Source: Pomphorhynchus laevis
Taxonomy: Eukaryota; Acanthocephala; Palaeacanthocephala; Echinorhynchida; Pomphorhynchidae
DNA length: 64,000 bases
Assembly (NCBI GenBank): GCA_012934845.2
Contig: WNNJ02000704.1
Span: 111,069-175,068, forward strand
Direction: 5' to 3'
Made by a program: the position numbers and the translations under genes. The notes under the pieces were generated by a model. The model made no database searches. It saw only the letters and a list, made by a program, of their open reading frames with translations, and had not been told where the DNA came from. The first letter of the stretch is position 1, and every line of letters begins with the position of its first letter. Positions 43,671-54,967 of this stretch are shown one piece after another.

Positions 43671-46040
43671 AGACACTTAATGTAGGTAATAAACGTAAAT
43701 GTCTATCGAATATATATATCCTACCTCGGTAAAGAGCAACATCACAAAAGTATAAGATTCTTTTTATAATTTCACAATTTCCACATTTTTTGAATATTGC
43801 TGTTAAAAATCTGGATCTATTATACTGATTCATAAATTTTATAAGATTCTATACTAAATTTAAACTTTTAGTTAAAAGCTAACTATTATTATATTATGTA
43901 TTATTATTTAATTATATTAATTTTTAATATATTATTAAATATATTATTTAATAGTATATACTATATACGATTAAATATAAAATTAAATATACAATTTCGA
44001 CGACCTTACAACGACGATCATTACATACAACGATTTTACAACGATCTAAACGACGATTTTTCAACGATCTATATGACTTTCCAATCTAACAACGATCTAT
44101 ACGACGATCTTAGAGCGATCTAACGACGATCTTACTACGATCTATATAACTTTTTAAGATCATATAAGAGATAAATATATACAAATACGATTCACTTAAT
44201 ATTCAATCCAACTAAACAATTATGGACATCAGAGGAAAAGTGAGGTCTAGGAAGACAATTATGAAAAAATGTGTCACAAGGCAAAATAACCTTAGCGCTG
44301 AGAGTAAAACTAGTACAACGATATGATATAGCGTGCAGTAAATCAGAATGTGATGTATGGACTACTGTCTACATCCAAAAATCCGTTGGCGACCTGTATC
44401 TATTTTCAATCTCTTTATCTTGCCATCAATGATACAAAACGATGTTTTCGTCTAGCTCTACTTAATTCCCGTCCAATTCTTCACAAATCTGACTTACTTC
44501 TCTATACAGTAGTGTATCTTTTTTGATAAATATGAATCATCATTAATTTACTAAATTGCTTTACTAATGCCATTGTACATACACAACTGCTTTACAATTG
44601 AGTTATAATTCTTAGATGTTTAAATTGCAAATGTTTTCTTTTTGATTTGACTATGTTAACTAAATTTTAAGATAATTAAATTTTTAATTTTAATTAAAAC
44701 TTTTTCATCATTGAAATTTTATCAATTTATTTTTCGGAAATACTGAAAGTTTACAAGTTAATTAATTGCAGTTTTTATCCATGTTTTCACTAGTTAATTT
44801 TTCAAAATTTTATATTTTCTAAGTTCAAGCGACGAAGTTTCCATAAGTGGTTTTGAGACGCTTACATCTGTTGTATATAAACATTTCGCTGAAGATCGAA
44901 CAAACAGCGTGCTACCATACTTGCTTAAATTACAGATTAATGACTCACAAGGTACGTTTAAATACTTTCATTAAATTATATCGATTACGTCTCTGTAAAA
45001 TTTCATTATCTTCAATACAATGTTATAGTTTTAAAATACACTTTTTTATGTCTAAAAATATTAAAAACATATAAACACTTAATGTAAATAATTAAAAAGG
45101 TAAAGTAGTGTATCTTTTATCACATATACTTTAATTTATATTTCATTTACTCATAATATTCTAATAATTAAATATACATTCAATATTATAATAAATATTA
45201 TTATCTTTTGTTATTTCTTCGAAATATTTAACTTCGAAAAAATATGTAAATATACAAAGTGTTCAGGGCCCCACAACTTGGTACATTCAAAATCCTTAGT
45301 TTGTTAAACGGCGTGCTGATCTTATGTACAGCGACCGAGATCTAGCTAGACTGAAGTTGACGAAACATCTAAGCTTTCGAGTCCAGTTGTCATAAGGTAT
45401 GTGCTGCTTGTTTAAGAACACAACCAACCATTTGAGGCAACATCCACGGTGTGAAACCCTGCTCTTTCAAATTGTTGTTGATTAGAAATTATTAATTGAA
45501 CTATCAAAATTATTTCTATTAATTTATAAACAAATTAATGATGTGATTGGTAATTAATATAAAGTTATCATAATAATATATTTAATTACATAGTTAGAAT
45601 AATTTTGTATTTTTATGTAATCCACTGATTTTAATTCGTTGTCTGTAAAACGTATGAAAATTTTCTTTCTTTATTGATTGAGATTAAATACTCAATATTT
45701 AAGTTTCACTTAAAAATATAATTGTTTTCAAATTATTTGTCTTTCAGTCAATGACCTGTTTACATTCTTCGCATCGTTATGCGATTACAAATGCGATTTT
45801 GTACAGCCTTCGTTTATCAAAGAAGCGTCAAATTTGTTATGTCCCATTAAAGGGTTATCGATTCGTGATAGTGTAAGTTTTTTTATTGCTTATCTGCTAT
45901 CGTTGTTAGTTTAATTACAATAAAAGTTTCCATTGGGTTATAAATGTGGCTACGAATTTACTGAAATCCAGACAAACAAATTATTTGTATCTTTATGTCG
46001 TCAAGGTGAATATATTGAAATCTCGGCATCGTTTGTTTAA
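43132..46040 (+). CDS. Host gene 1, last four exons (product unknown)
   Basis: Exons 43132-43238, 44824-44951, 45748-45872 and 45927-46040 (stop TAA 46038-46040). All introns start with GT and end with AG, and the codon phases match at all three junctions (phase 2, 1, 0). The last intron is 54 bp. The joined sequence gives 155 residues, with text such as LLTGIKSLCSIYHTDEEFC, FETLTSVVYKHFAEDRTNS, ASLCDYKCDFVQPSFIKEA and GYKCGYEFTEIQTNKLFVSL. It looks helical in the middle; I do not recognise the family. Upstream exons are outside what I can find, because PLE sequence lies directly 5'. The first exon listed begins after an acceptor (TTTTAAAG), so it is internal. Intron 1 contains a CR1 fragment and a repeat. 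Confidence 0.6.
43998..44160. repeat. Degenerate tandem repeat in intron 1 of host gene 1
   Basis: Irregular repeats of CGACGATCT and ACGATCTATA with period about 16-22 bp. Confidence 0.65.
44395..44510 (+). pseudogene. CR1/L2-like endonuclease N-terminal fragment
   Basis: Translation CFRLALLNSRPILHKSDLLL matches family A ORF2 (TFRLSLFNTRSILHKADMLL). Only the first part of the endonuclease is present. Confidence 0.6.
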
Positions 46041-46135
46041 ATTGTGTTAATTTGCGTAAAGATACAATTAAACTATTCATTGTGTTAACAGTCATTTAAG
46101 CCCGACGCAAAAGAAAAACGAAAAACACTGCTAGA

Positions 46136-46209
46136 TACCGTTTCGTCATCACAATGACTCATCAGTGCCAGATCCCTCGCTGGATGCAGAGGAGGACTAG
46201 CAGACGGCA
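46136..46209 (-). ncRNA. Complete hammerhead ribozyme, GUC cleavage site
   Basis: Minus strand, 5' to 3': stem III strand UGCCGU, then C17 (triplet GUC, 46205-46203); stem I UGCUAG pairing CUGGCA, extended by CCUC/GAGG and CUG/CAG around CAUC; core CUGAUGA; stem II GUCAU-UGUG-AUGAC; GAAA; closing strand ACGGUA pairing UGCCGU (one G-U). All core positions are present (C3-A9, G12-A14, A15.1-U16.1). Stem III is open to the flanks, so the topology is type III. Internal loops in stem I face loop II, as in natural fast-cleaving hammerheads. It lies 96 bp beyond the stop codon of host gene 1 and antisense to it. The predicted cut is between plus positions 46203 and 46202. Confidence 0.8.
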
Positions 46210-46235
46210 AAAAACGAATCATCTGTTTAATTGGA

Positions 46236-46430
46236 GAAATTCATTATTAATTGTGATATTATAATTAATATTATCATATTAATTATAATATATTATATTA
46301 CCTGCATACATAAAGGGTAAAACGTAGCCTAAGTGATAAACCCGAGGAATACTTAGGTATGTAGGTAATATAATATATTACAATTTTATATGAGAAAATT
46401 AATTATAATATCACAATCAATAGTTTAATA
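46236..46430. mobile_element. Palindromic MITE-like element
   Basis: The ends are inverted (TTGTGATATTATAATTAAT at the left, ATTAATTATAATATCACAA at the right). Inner inverted pairs TTACCTGCATACAT/ATGTAGGTAA and CCTAAGT/ACTTAGG let the whole 190 bp fold back. No coding capacity. It starts about 30 bp from the hammerhead. Confidence 0.65.
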
Positions 46431-46742
46431 AAGAGTTACTGTTTTATTTAAATGCTAAATTCAACGTTTAATCTGAAATTGACAAAATTGAAAATGCTTT
46501 TAAATATGTAGTATTTATTAACAAAATCTCTTTCAATCTCAATTGAAAGAGATGAAAATTGAGAAAATACTGAGCAGTGTACAGGCCCAGTATTCACAAC
46601 TTTAATGACAATATGTTCAAGCACAAGAAGTATTCATATTGTGGCAAGTTAACTAAATTCAGTTAAAACGTGGCACCTAAAAAATAATCAAGAGGTCGCT
46701 AGTCAAATGCTCACTACACAATTCATCAGCCCATATTGCGTT

Positions 46743-46967
46743 AGGTTTTTATTCTATTAATAACTACACATATTTCTTCTGTCGTGAATGCTGCGTTCAA
46801 ATTTTTCATCAAGAAAAATACTATTACAGTCAAGATAGTAAAGTACCAGACGATACAGATTTAAAGTGCCATGAAGTACCAGACGATACTGATTCAAAGT
46901 GCCATGAAAATTCAAAAGATGAATCTTTACGTTTTATTGAAATGTCTATACAATATAATGGTCTTTG
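46743..46967 (+). CDS. Possible orphan exon with 33-bp tandem duplication
   Basis: Open frame ending at TGA 46966-46968 or just before, with FYSINNYTYFFCREC and two copies of VPDDTDLKCHE-like text from a 33-bp in-frame tandem repeat (about 46842-46907). No donor or convincing acceptor phase links it to host gene 1, whose stop is 700 bp upstream. Weak. Confidence 0.25.
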
Positions 46968-47756
46968 ATCGGCCCAATTTTTATTGCATTAAGCAAGTGT
47001 AGTTACGTATCCATTATTCGTTTCTATTCTTATCTGTCAATTTCTTTAGTAAGCGAAGTCGATTTCATGAAATAATCTTGTTCGATAAATATTCAAATGT
47101 ATCATACTGACATTTTTTATAGCTTTGTTTGGTTTCGTCAAGTTGGTATTTACTAATTTTAATAAATAATGTAATTAAATGTTATAAATTTTATTTATGT
47201 AAATATTAAAAATATTAGTGACCAAACAACTAATTGTGTCGTTGCTAATGCAACGTTACTTTTTACACAATTATTTAAAGAAGTAGACAAATCTTTGTAT
47301 CCCATTGATAAAAACTAGAATCGCTACTTAGTTCGTTAAAATGTAGTTAATAAAATTTAAGGGTATGAGGTGCTAAGCAGCATATGCTGTTGTTTAGAAT
47401 ACAGGGCCATATTTTACAAATATGGCCATGTAAATACTGGGCTACATTATAAAATATGTCGGTTTACTAAACTAATATTTTAACATTGATGACTGAATGA
47501 TTGAACGCTTACTGAATTGCGATATTAAAAATATTTAAAAGATTTTATTTTAAAATATTAAATTATAAACTATATATAACAAATCAGTGATTTTATTTCA
47601 TTTTTCTTCTTTAACTTTTTGATTTTAAAGCAGGATCGATGAAATAAATATAATTTTAATTTATTATCTTTTAATTTCACTAGTTCCACCATAATTGTCG
47701 AACACTACATATTTGACGATTACAGCACAAACATTTTGACGATTTTAGCAGAAGAA

Positions 47757-47998
47757 TGCAAATCATTAACAATAATATATCGATATAATTGTTTTTTAAT
47801 TAGTAATAACAATTTCCTTGATAATATCAAATTACTTACAATGAGCCACTGACGAAGCCGTAACGCTGCGAAAGCTTTGGCAATATATATAATAACTAAC
47901 TCAGATTTGATCTGAATAACTTTTGCATCTTAACACCACGAAGCTGAGAGATAAGCGGACATTTAATTCTATCGATATATTATTGTTAATGATTTGCA
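47757..47998. mobile_element. Short element with 28-30-bp terminal inverted repeats
   Basis: Left end GCAAATCATTAACAATAATA (about 47757) and right end TATTATTGTTAATGATTTGC (about 47978-47997) are exact inverted copies extending further into TATCGATATA. About 240 bp in all. Between them, at 47848-47875, is CTGACGAAGCCGTAAC...GCGAAAGC, which has hammerhead-like core boxes (CUGACGA and GAAA) but poor stem II. Confidence 0.6.
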
Positions 47999-49349
47999 TC
48001 TTAACTTTTGCATCTTAATAATGAATTCTGGTATGTTTTTTTATTTTGTTGATCCTGATATAAATTTAAAATTAAATATTATAAATTTATATCCTGATAT
48101 AAATTTAGGACATGCTAGTATTTAATTAATGCCCAATTACCAAATTTATCAAGTGTTTGTTAAAAGCTAATTTATTTTTTTTACAAAATAGAGAATTTTA
48201 CATCTTCATCAATCTGTCAATACAAAATCAAATATTTTGCCAACCGACATTTTGCGTTCCTGTGATATCATTGACTTGAATAGTAAGCCATATGTTCACA
48301 AATCCTTTATAAAAGAAAAGGTTTGCGTGTGATTTGCTATTTAATATAATTTAATAAAATTTGCAAAACGTGAGATATTAATATTTATAAATATTAATAT
48401 TATAAATATAAATATTTATATTTATAATATTTACATTTATAAATGTGAATATTTATTAAATATTTCCTATTTATTAAATTAGCATTCTTAACAGAATGCT
48501 AATGAAGACAAAAGAGTGTTCATATTTGATTTTTATATTATTTTTGTAATTTGTTCATATGATATTTGCTTTTATTGCTAATTAATGTTTAATGAATTGT
48601 TTACGTATCTTTTCCAAATTTTTACTATATTGTTAACCTTTTAACATTTATGTCTCTAGAAAATGTCATGATCATGTTACTTTGTTTAATTCTTTATTCA
48701 AATCTTAAATTATCTGTTATGTTTTGTCTCATGATTTTCTGCTCTATTGTTCTGACTTTTCGACTGTTGCTATCATTTTTTATTTCAAACAGTTTAGTAA
48801 AATATCAGTTTATAAATTAAAATATTTAATTTAATTAACTAAGCTGAATTAATACATCGTTCAAGCTCTAATAGAGAGTGTCAGCCTCAAAAAAATATAA
48901 TAGTTGGTTTATGATAGCAGGAACTAACGGAATAAAACTATTTTACCTTCTTTGTTCATACAGATTTGAAAAGGAGGAAGAAATAAATATTATTAATAAG
49001 ATTTAATATCAAAAGAATATTAAATTAGGAAATGATTGACGAATTGAATAATTGCAAGTTGTTGTTTTAAATTTTTGTTATTGAATCACTTGAGTGAAAA
49101 ACTTCAGGAGATTTTATTTCAATCTCTAGATTGTTCTTATAAAACTAAAAAATAATAAAACAATAATTAAAAAATAATAATTTTTACAATATAAAATCTG
49201 CTTACGAAGATCTCAAGAATAGAAACGCTCAAGAATAGCTTTTTCATTGATTCTATTTGTTTTTTATTAATTTTTATTATTTTGTTTTTTTATTAATATA
49301 TTTAGTCGATTCAAGAGCATTAAAAAATATTGTTAAGATATTAAGTTTT

Positions 49350-49430
49350 TTATTTTCTGCAATTTGACGATCTACGCGAATTAGAAATAACAACGCAGTC
49401 GATACATTTTTCGCGGATGCATTTGTAAAA
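49350..49430 (+). pseudogene. Decayed copy of host gene 2 exon 2
   Basis: TTGACGATCTACGCGAATTA and GCAGTCGATACATTTTTCGCGG match 57741-57795 with small changes; the frame is lost after CGCGG. Just before it, AAGTTTTTTATTTTCTGCAATT matches 57076-57097, so 645 bp (exon 1 and intron 1) are missing relative to host gene 2. Confidence 0.75.
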
Positions 49431-49764
49431 ATTTCAGTCTTCTTGATTTCTTTAAGCTTTAATTGAAAAATGAATCATTTGAATGAAAATGTTTTTAATT
49501 CCAAATATGTACAAATTTAATCTTTAAAATATTGTTTTCAATTTATTTTATAAATTATTATATTATTTATAAAATTACATTATTTTAAATTGAAAAAAAA
49601 ACCACTGAACAACTAATTTTTTAATGTAGCAAAATCGGAAAAGGTTTATTCACATTTTATGAATAAATAAAAATTTTCTTAATAGAACAAAAAAAGATTA
49701 GAATATGTAATAATGCATAAATGAAAATGCCATAGTAGAAAAAGACGGCAATAATAGTCGATTT

Positions 49765-51798
49765 CAGTTGAGTTGTCTTCTTATAATATAAGGCAAAGGA
49801 GATCAGAAGCCTCCAACCTACACCAGTGCGTCACCTTCCATCTGGACCACTCATGCTATTTCACACATCTGAGGGTCCAGTCGAAGCAGACAGTGGTTGG
49901 TAATCGCGAGATAAGGAGCTTAAGAAACCTTAGTTTTTGCTCTAGGGACGTCCTCTAGAAAATAAGGCTAATCTTGAGAAGGCACAGGTATCCCAGAAGC
50001 GCACCTTAGCTTTAACACATAATGACAAATGCTGGACCCGTTTATGGGTCCATCTAGCTCTCTTCAGTACACTTTTGAATTTAATCAAGTCTAGTCCGGC
50101 TCCACATTTAATCGTAATGGTATACCCCCAGGTATTTTACTCAAGGTGTCAAGGTAGGGAGTGGTTGATTGTTCAATATGGAAGAGAGAGCTGATATTGA
50201 TAATCTCTTTAGATGATCTTTGTCGCAGGGCTCCATTAAATACGATCACTTGCGAATTAGAGGTGTTCAGAATAAGATTGGACGTGGTTAACTGGTATTT
50301 TAATCTTAAAAAGAAGCAGCTGACGCCCGAGATGACACCTACGAACCTGCGTACAAAGAACAAGTATGTGGTATCATCAGCGTATGCCACTTGATGTTGA
50401 TCGCGTTTAAATGTCTTAAAGAGTACGATAGAATCAGCGAGATATAAGATAGGAGAAGGTGATGAGCCTTGATGCACACCTGTAATAGGGTAAAACTAAC
50501 GTGGAGAATTAACGTAGTCCTAATGTGGAGAACTACAAGCATCTTGGGGATATTATTCTCGAGGGACGGCAGGTTGAGAAGCAGTTCTTTGTAGCTAACG
50601 CTGCAATGCGTTTTTCGTACATGTCCGTCGTGGATGAGCTGGAGTTGAGTATTCGGGCGAAGCTTTGTGTTTATCACGCAATAGGGAGGACTCTCTGGAA
50701 AGAGACCTATAGGTAGACCTCGGACCAACGGGTCAAACATGTATACACCTGCGGACAGAGAGCAAGGATGTGGTATCATTAGTGTATAACACTTGATGTT
50801 GATCGTGTTTAAATGTCTTAAAGAATACGATAGAAGCAGCAAGATTTAAGATAGGGAAAGTGGGGATCCTTGAGTCACACTGTCAAAGGGTAGAAGTGAC
50901 GAGCATCAGGGCGTCTTCATAAAAGAAACGCTTAATGTACAGCAGTATCTCTACCCTGTTAACATTTATCCCAGGCAACCCAAGGGGCCTGGGAGAAGAG
51001 ATAACAAAGGGAATATAAATGCTATCAAATGCAGCTGAAAAATCAAGGAAAACATCCATTATGAGGATATAAAAATTGTCCTGACAGAACCTGTGCATCT
51101 CACTACTGCCAAATAGACCGAACGACCTAATAGCCGAATGGAAACTTGGTGGGATTAAGGTCCGACTAATTAGACGGTCGTTGATTCTACGCGCAAGCGC
51201 TTTTTCGTAGACGAAGATGAGGGGGTTTTGTATCGAAAGAAGGCGCAGTTCTTTAGGGCATGAGACGGCTTTTTTCTTTGCTAAAAATATTCTGCTGTCA
51301 ATATCAGAATGGTGATGACGACTTCTCTTCTCTGATCAACTGTCGAAAGCTGACAAACACAAGAAGAGAGTGCGGGCATGATATCTGTAGATTTCCGGAA
51401 GTGGACCCCAGGCGTTCAGTAACGATATCAGTAACCGATAAATCCCTGCTCATGAAGTTGTTCCAAAGCGGGATGGATTGAGAAGATTGAGTGGCTCCAT
51501 TATTATGTAGGGTTAGTGACTCCTAACACTTTGTCATGACATATGCTGTCAATCCAACCTGATGCCCTCTCCTTCCATCAGACAAACTTCTACTTCTTGA
51601 ATATTTTCCAGAAGGAAGACTGAGATCGCTTAAGACGTGCAATGCTCGCTCTATCTCTATTCAGCTGGAACCTATATCTAGTGATCCAGTTTATTTCGAT
51701 AGAGCCCGCTTGGTGGAAACAGAAAGATTAGGAAGATTTAGAATTTTAACTAGGACCTTAAGTTTCGTTGGAGTAGGATTGAATAAACGACCTTTATA
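49765..51798 (-). pseudogene. Family E element remnant (E3), rearranged
   Basis: Minus strand: motif A VFLDFSAAFDSIYIPF at about 51045-51000; motif B HQGSSPSPILYLADS near 50470-50430; motif C YADDTTYLFFVRR near 50385-50350; 3' UTR to about 49770. The motif B-C segment is present twice (50340-50480 and 50740-50880), and an RTE-like RT piece on the other strand lies between the two copies. Confidence 0.8.
50510..50722 (+). pseudogene. RTE-like RT thumb fragment inside E3
   Basis: Plus strand NYKHLGDIILEGRQVEKQFF and LSIRAKLCVYHAIGRTLW match the thumb region of RTE/craniofacial-type RTs (YLG, LS-x-R-x-K-x-x-VY). It is flanked on both sides by duplicated family-E sequence. Confidence 0.65.
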
Positions 51799-51876
51799 GG
51801 TTGTAGAAAATATAGCTACCACTATATTTTCGACAACCTTCTCCAGAGGACGCCTGGGGGACGTCCTCTGGAGAAG
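51799..51876. repeat. Two consecutive snap-back hairpins at the E3/E4 junction
   Basis: First hairpin: arms 51799-51815 and 51822-51838 (17 bp, one mismatch, 6-bp loop). Second: arms 51838-51852 and 51862-51876 (15 bp, exact, 9-bp loop). They share the base at 51838. The right arm of the second is normal family-E 3' UTR sequence. Confidence 0.85.
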
Positions 51877-53758
51877 AAGACTAATCCTGAGATAGCCCAG
51901 GAGCCCTAAAGGCGCACCTGGGTGTTCCATTTTAACGACAGATGATGGGCCCGTTTCAGAGCCTAACTAGCTCTCTTCAGGATACGTTTGAGTATATCCA
52001 GGTCGGCTTTCGCGGACCAGTTCACCGAAACGGTGAACCCAGGTATTTTACTCGACTTGTGAAGGTAGGAAGTGGTTCTGAGGCAAATATGGAGGAGAGC
52101 TCAGAGAGTGCTAATCTCTTAAGTGTTTGCTTCGACGCAGGGGATGCATGAAAGACAACCAATTACCTGCGATTTGACGGAGCTTAAAACAAGATTGGAC
52201 ATGGGCAACTGGTCATTTAATCTTAAAAAGAATCGGCTGATGTCAGAGACTACGTTTTTACACCTGTGTATAGTGAACAGGGCTGTGGTGTCATCAGCGT
52301 ACACCACTAGATGTTGTTCGCGTTTAAATATTTTGATAGGTTAATGGAGGCAGCAAGATAGGAGAAAGAGATAAACCTTGAGGAACACCCGTAATAGAAT
52401 AGAACTGACGCGCATGAGAGTCATCTTCATAATAAAATCGCTTGGTGTACAGCAGAATCTCTACCCTGTTCACAATTCCGCAGGCAACCCGAGGGACCTG
52501 AGAAGAGATTTTAAAGGGAATAGAGATGCGGTCAAATGCAACAGTAAAGTCAAAGAAAACAGCCACAACTAAACGAGGGCTATTCTCCGACAAAACTGTT
52601 CCAATTCACCTACTGCTGAATGGACCGAGCGACCTTTAAGGAACCCATGAAAACCCGGAGGGATCAAATTACGCCTACTCAGATGGTCGCGGATTTTACG
52701 CTTAAGCGCTTTTTCGTTAATTGACACGAGGGCATTTTGAATCTAAATGGGTGGCAGATCTTTAGGACATGATCAGGATTTTTTCTTAGGGATAAAAACA
52801 CGCTTACTAATATTGATGCCTGCTACATCGGATGGGAAGGCTAAAGGCATTGTGACGGCAACCTCTTTTCTATGATCAGCTGTCAAAAGCTGACAGATCC
52901 AAGAAGAAAGTAGAGCGACGGATTTGGAGGTGTCCGGGAGTGGACCCCAGTAGTTAAGGATATCCGTAACAGATATATCCCTACTCCTGAAGTTACACCA
53001 AGGTGGGATTTGTTGAGGTGATTGATTGGCTCCATAGTTTGTAGGGCTAACGACTCTTCCAAAACTTTATCATGGCCTACATTCCCTATCCAACTCAATG
53101 CTCTATCCTTCCAGCAAACAAACTTCTCCTTAAGAATCTTCCAGAAGGAAGACTGAGAAGGATTTAGGCGAGCAATACTCGTACTATCCCTACTCAGCTG
53201 GAATCTATATCTAGTGCTCGAGTATTCATTCGAGATAGCCTGTTTGGCGGAAGCAGAGAGATTAGGGAGGTTAAGCAATTTTTCTAGGGCTTTGAGTTTC
53301 GTCGGAGTGTGGTTGTATATACGACCTTTATAGCTAGTCGATAGAATCGCGGTAGCTTGCGAAAAGAGGTAGGTATTAAATTCGGTCAGACTCTCATTTC
53401 CTATTCTTGGAAAGAGTTGGATATCCTCTTGAAAGAAGGCCAGTCTGATGGGATCAAAGTGAAACTTCCTTCGAAGTAACATATCTTCCTCAATTTTCCA
53501 ACGAATTATGTCATGAGAGGTAAACAATTGCTGGCGTGACTGCTCCGTGCAGAGGGATTTTAACAACCACCTCCAGTGAATCAGTAAAATGTCGAGGATA
53601 GAATTCGTTGATGTGCAATGAAAGGTAGGGGATGGGGGTTTGTGAATAAAGTAATCGTTCCTAGCTCTGCGAAGTGCTGCATTGATCCAACGACTAGTTC
53701 TGTCGTTGATGTCCCCCAGTATCATGTCATAACTGCTGTCAATAATAGTGTGCCTCAA
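51850..53758 (-). pseudogene. Family E element remnant (E4)
   Basis: Minus strand from 53758: endonuclease GDINDRTSRWINAALRRA, then a 291-codon frame through the linker (KFHFDPIRLAFFQEDIQLF, SSFWKILKEKFVCW) to 52883, motif A AVFFDFTVAFDRISIPF at about 52560-52515, motif B ITGVPQGLSLSPIL near 52400, motif C VYADDTTALFTIHRC near 52305-52260, and a 3' UTR to about 51850. It is the best-preserved family-E copy. The 5' end is cut at 53758 by a plus-strand piece of the same family. Confidence 0.85.
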
Positions 53759-53898
53759 GGTTCCTCACTTTCTCCTATCTTATATCTTGCTGCCTCAATT
53801 GAACTCTTTAAAATATTTAAACGCGAACAACGTCTAGTGGTATATGCTGATGATACCACAGCCATGTTTTCTGGACGCAGGTGCAAAGACATAGTCTC
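53742..53898 (+). pseudogene. Family E RT fragment, plus strand (E5)
   Basis: VPQGSSLSPILYLAASIELF, then YADDTTAMFSGRRCKDIVSD (motifs B and C). It ends in a snap-back. Sequence from 53940 to 54120 is open (VVGRMQLETYCLHFWNRLQW) but not recognised. Confidence 0.8.
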
Positions 53899-53920
53899 GG
53901 ACTATGTCTTTGCACCTGCG
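53876..53920. repeat. Perfect 21-bp snap-back hairpin
   Basis: Arms 53876-53896 and 53900-53920 are exact inverted copies around the 3-bp loop TCG. A third, direct copy of the inner 15 bp (TGCAAAGACATAGTC) follows at 53921-53935. Confidence 0.92.
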
Positions 53921-54197
53921 TGCAAAGACATAGTCGGTAGGATGGTCCAGCCGTCCATTACGGCCAGGCAGAATGAGGAGCTACACACCCTACATGTAGT
54001 CGGTAGGATGCAGCTGGAAACCTATTGCCTCCACTTTTGGAATCGACTACAATGGCGGTATGTAAACTTCTTCCTGCCAACTATTTTAAATGATGAATTT
54101 AACCTAAAAAGGGATTATTAGCAGTTCTAGCGAGTATCTCAGGATGATCAATTGCCGCAGAACCGAAAGCGATCTTTAAGGGGAAGTCATTCTTTCC

Positions 54198-54765
54198 CTA
54201 AAGTTGGCGAAGACTAGAAATATTGAACTTACTTTTTAGTAATGTAATATCAGCCTTTTCTAGGTGGGCCAGGAGATTCGATATCTTGACCGAGGCCATG
54301 ATTGGTTTTTGTTCAAAAGATCCAAATTCGGACAAATTGGATTCAAAAAATTCAGAATAGCTTTTAAGATACTCAGGCGAGGCAAAAGAAATTTTTATTT
54401 CTGATTCACTGTATCGGACAGAGTTAAAAACAACTCTATTTTTAAGTTTCAGAGAAAATTTTCTGAGGAATATATTGAACAATAAATGTCTCTCAACGGG
54501 CTTTGAAATCTTTATAATACCCAAATTTGTAAGTTTGGGAATGGGGAAGTAACTCCTCATCGTCACAAACGATAGAAACTGAACTAACCTTTTGCTTGCA
54601 GTTTGTATCATCTGAGAATACCTGATATTTTCCTTTTTCGTTGAATTTTGATGTTTCGTAAGCAGGAATTTTGCTGGAATTGCAATTGCTTTGAACCTCC
54701 GACGTGTTCGTTTTTTTCACTTGTTCATATATTTTTTGATTTTCAAATCGATTCAACCACTGCAA
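54198..54765 (-). pseudogene. Unidentified minus-strand open region, possible ORF1
   Basis: Two overlapping frames (54765-54493 and 54611-54198) give basic, Lys/Ser/Leu-rich text (KISKPVERHLLFNIFL, RVVFNSVRYSESEIKISFAS). A one-base shift near 54540 would join them. The position upstream of a minus-strand family-E element suggests an ORF1, but the sequence does not match the family-E ORF1 at 30 kb. Confidence 0.35.
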
Positions 54766-54967
54766 ACACGTTTACTGTAAATGTTTTGATTCACATTTTC
54801 AAACACAGCTGTGCTCACCATCAAGAGTTTATCAGTAGGTGTTAAACTTTGTGCATTTTTATATATTTTCAAGAAAACAGCTGCATATCGATTATTTCAA
54901 AGAAGAGAGTAGAAACAAAACATACACTGAACAGAAACGAGTATGCATTACAACAAAAATATTAATA

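Larger units (their letters stand above)
46970..49740. other. Long AT-rich non-coding stretch
   Basis: No gene found over 2.7 kb apart from the MITE at 47757 and the decayed exon at 49350. Dense AT palindromes occur at 48375-48480 (repeated AATATTTATAAATATTAATA-type text), and ATATAAATTTA segments recur at 48058-48115. Confidence 0.5.

Noticed and set aside
45330-45480. BED-type zinc finger text in intron 2 of host gene 1
   Set aside because: One C-x2-C with a stop before the His pair; no transposase sequence around it.
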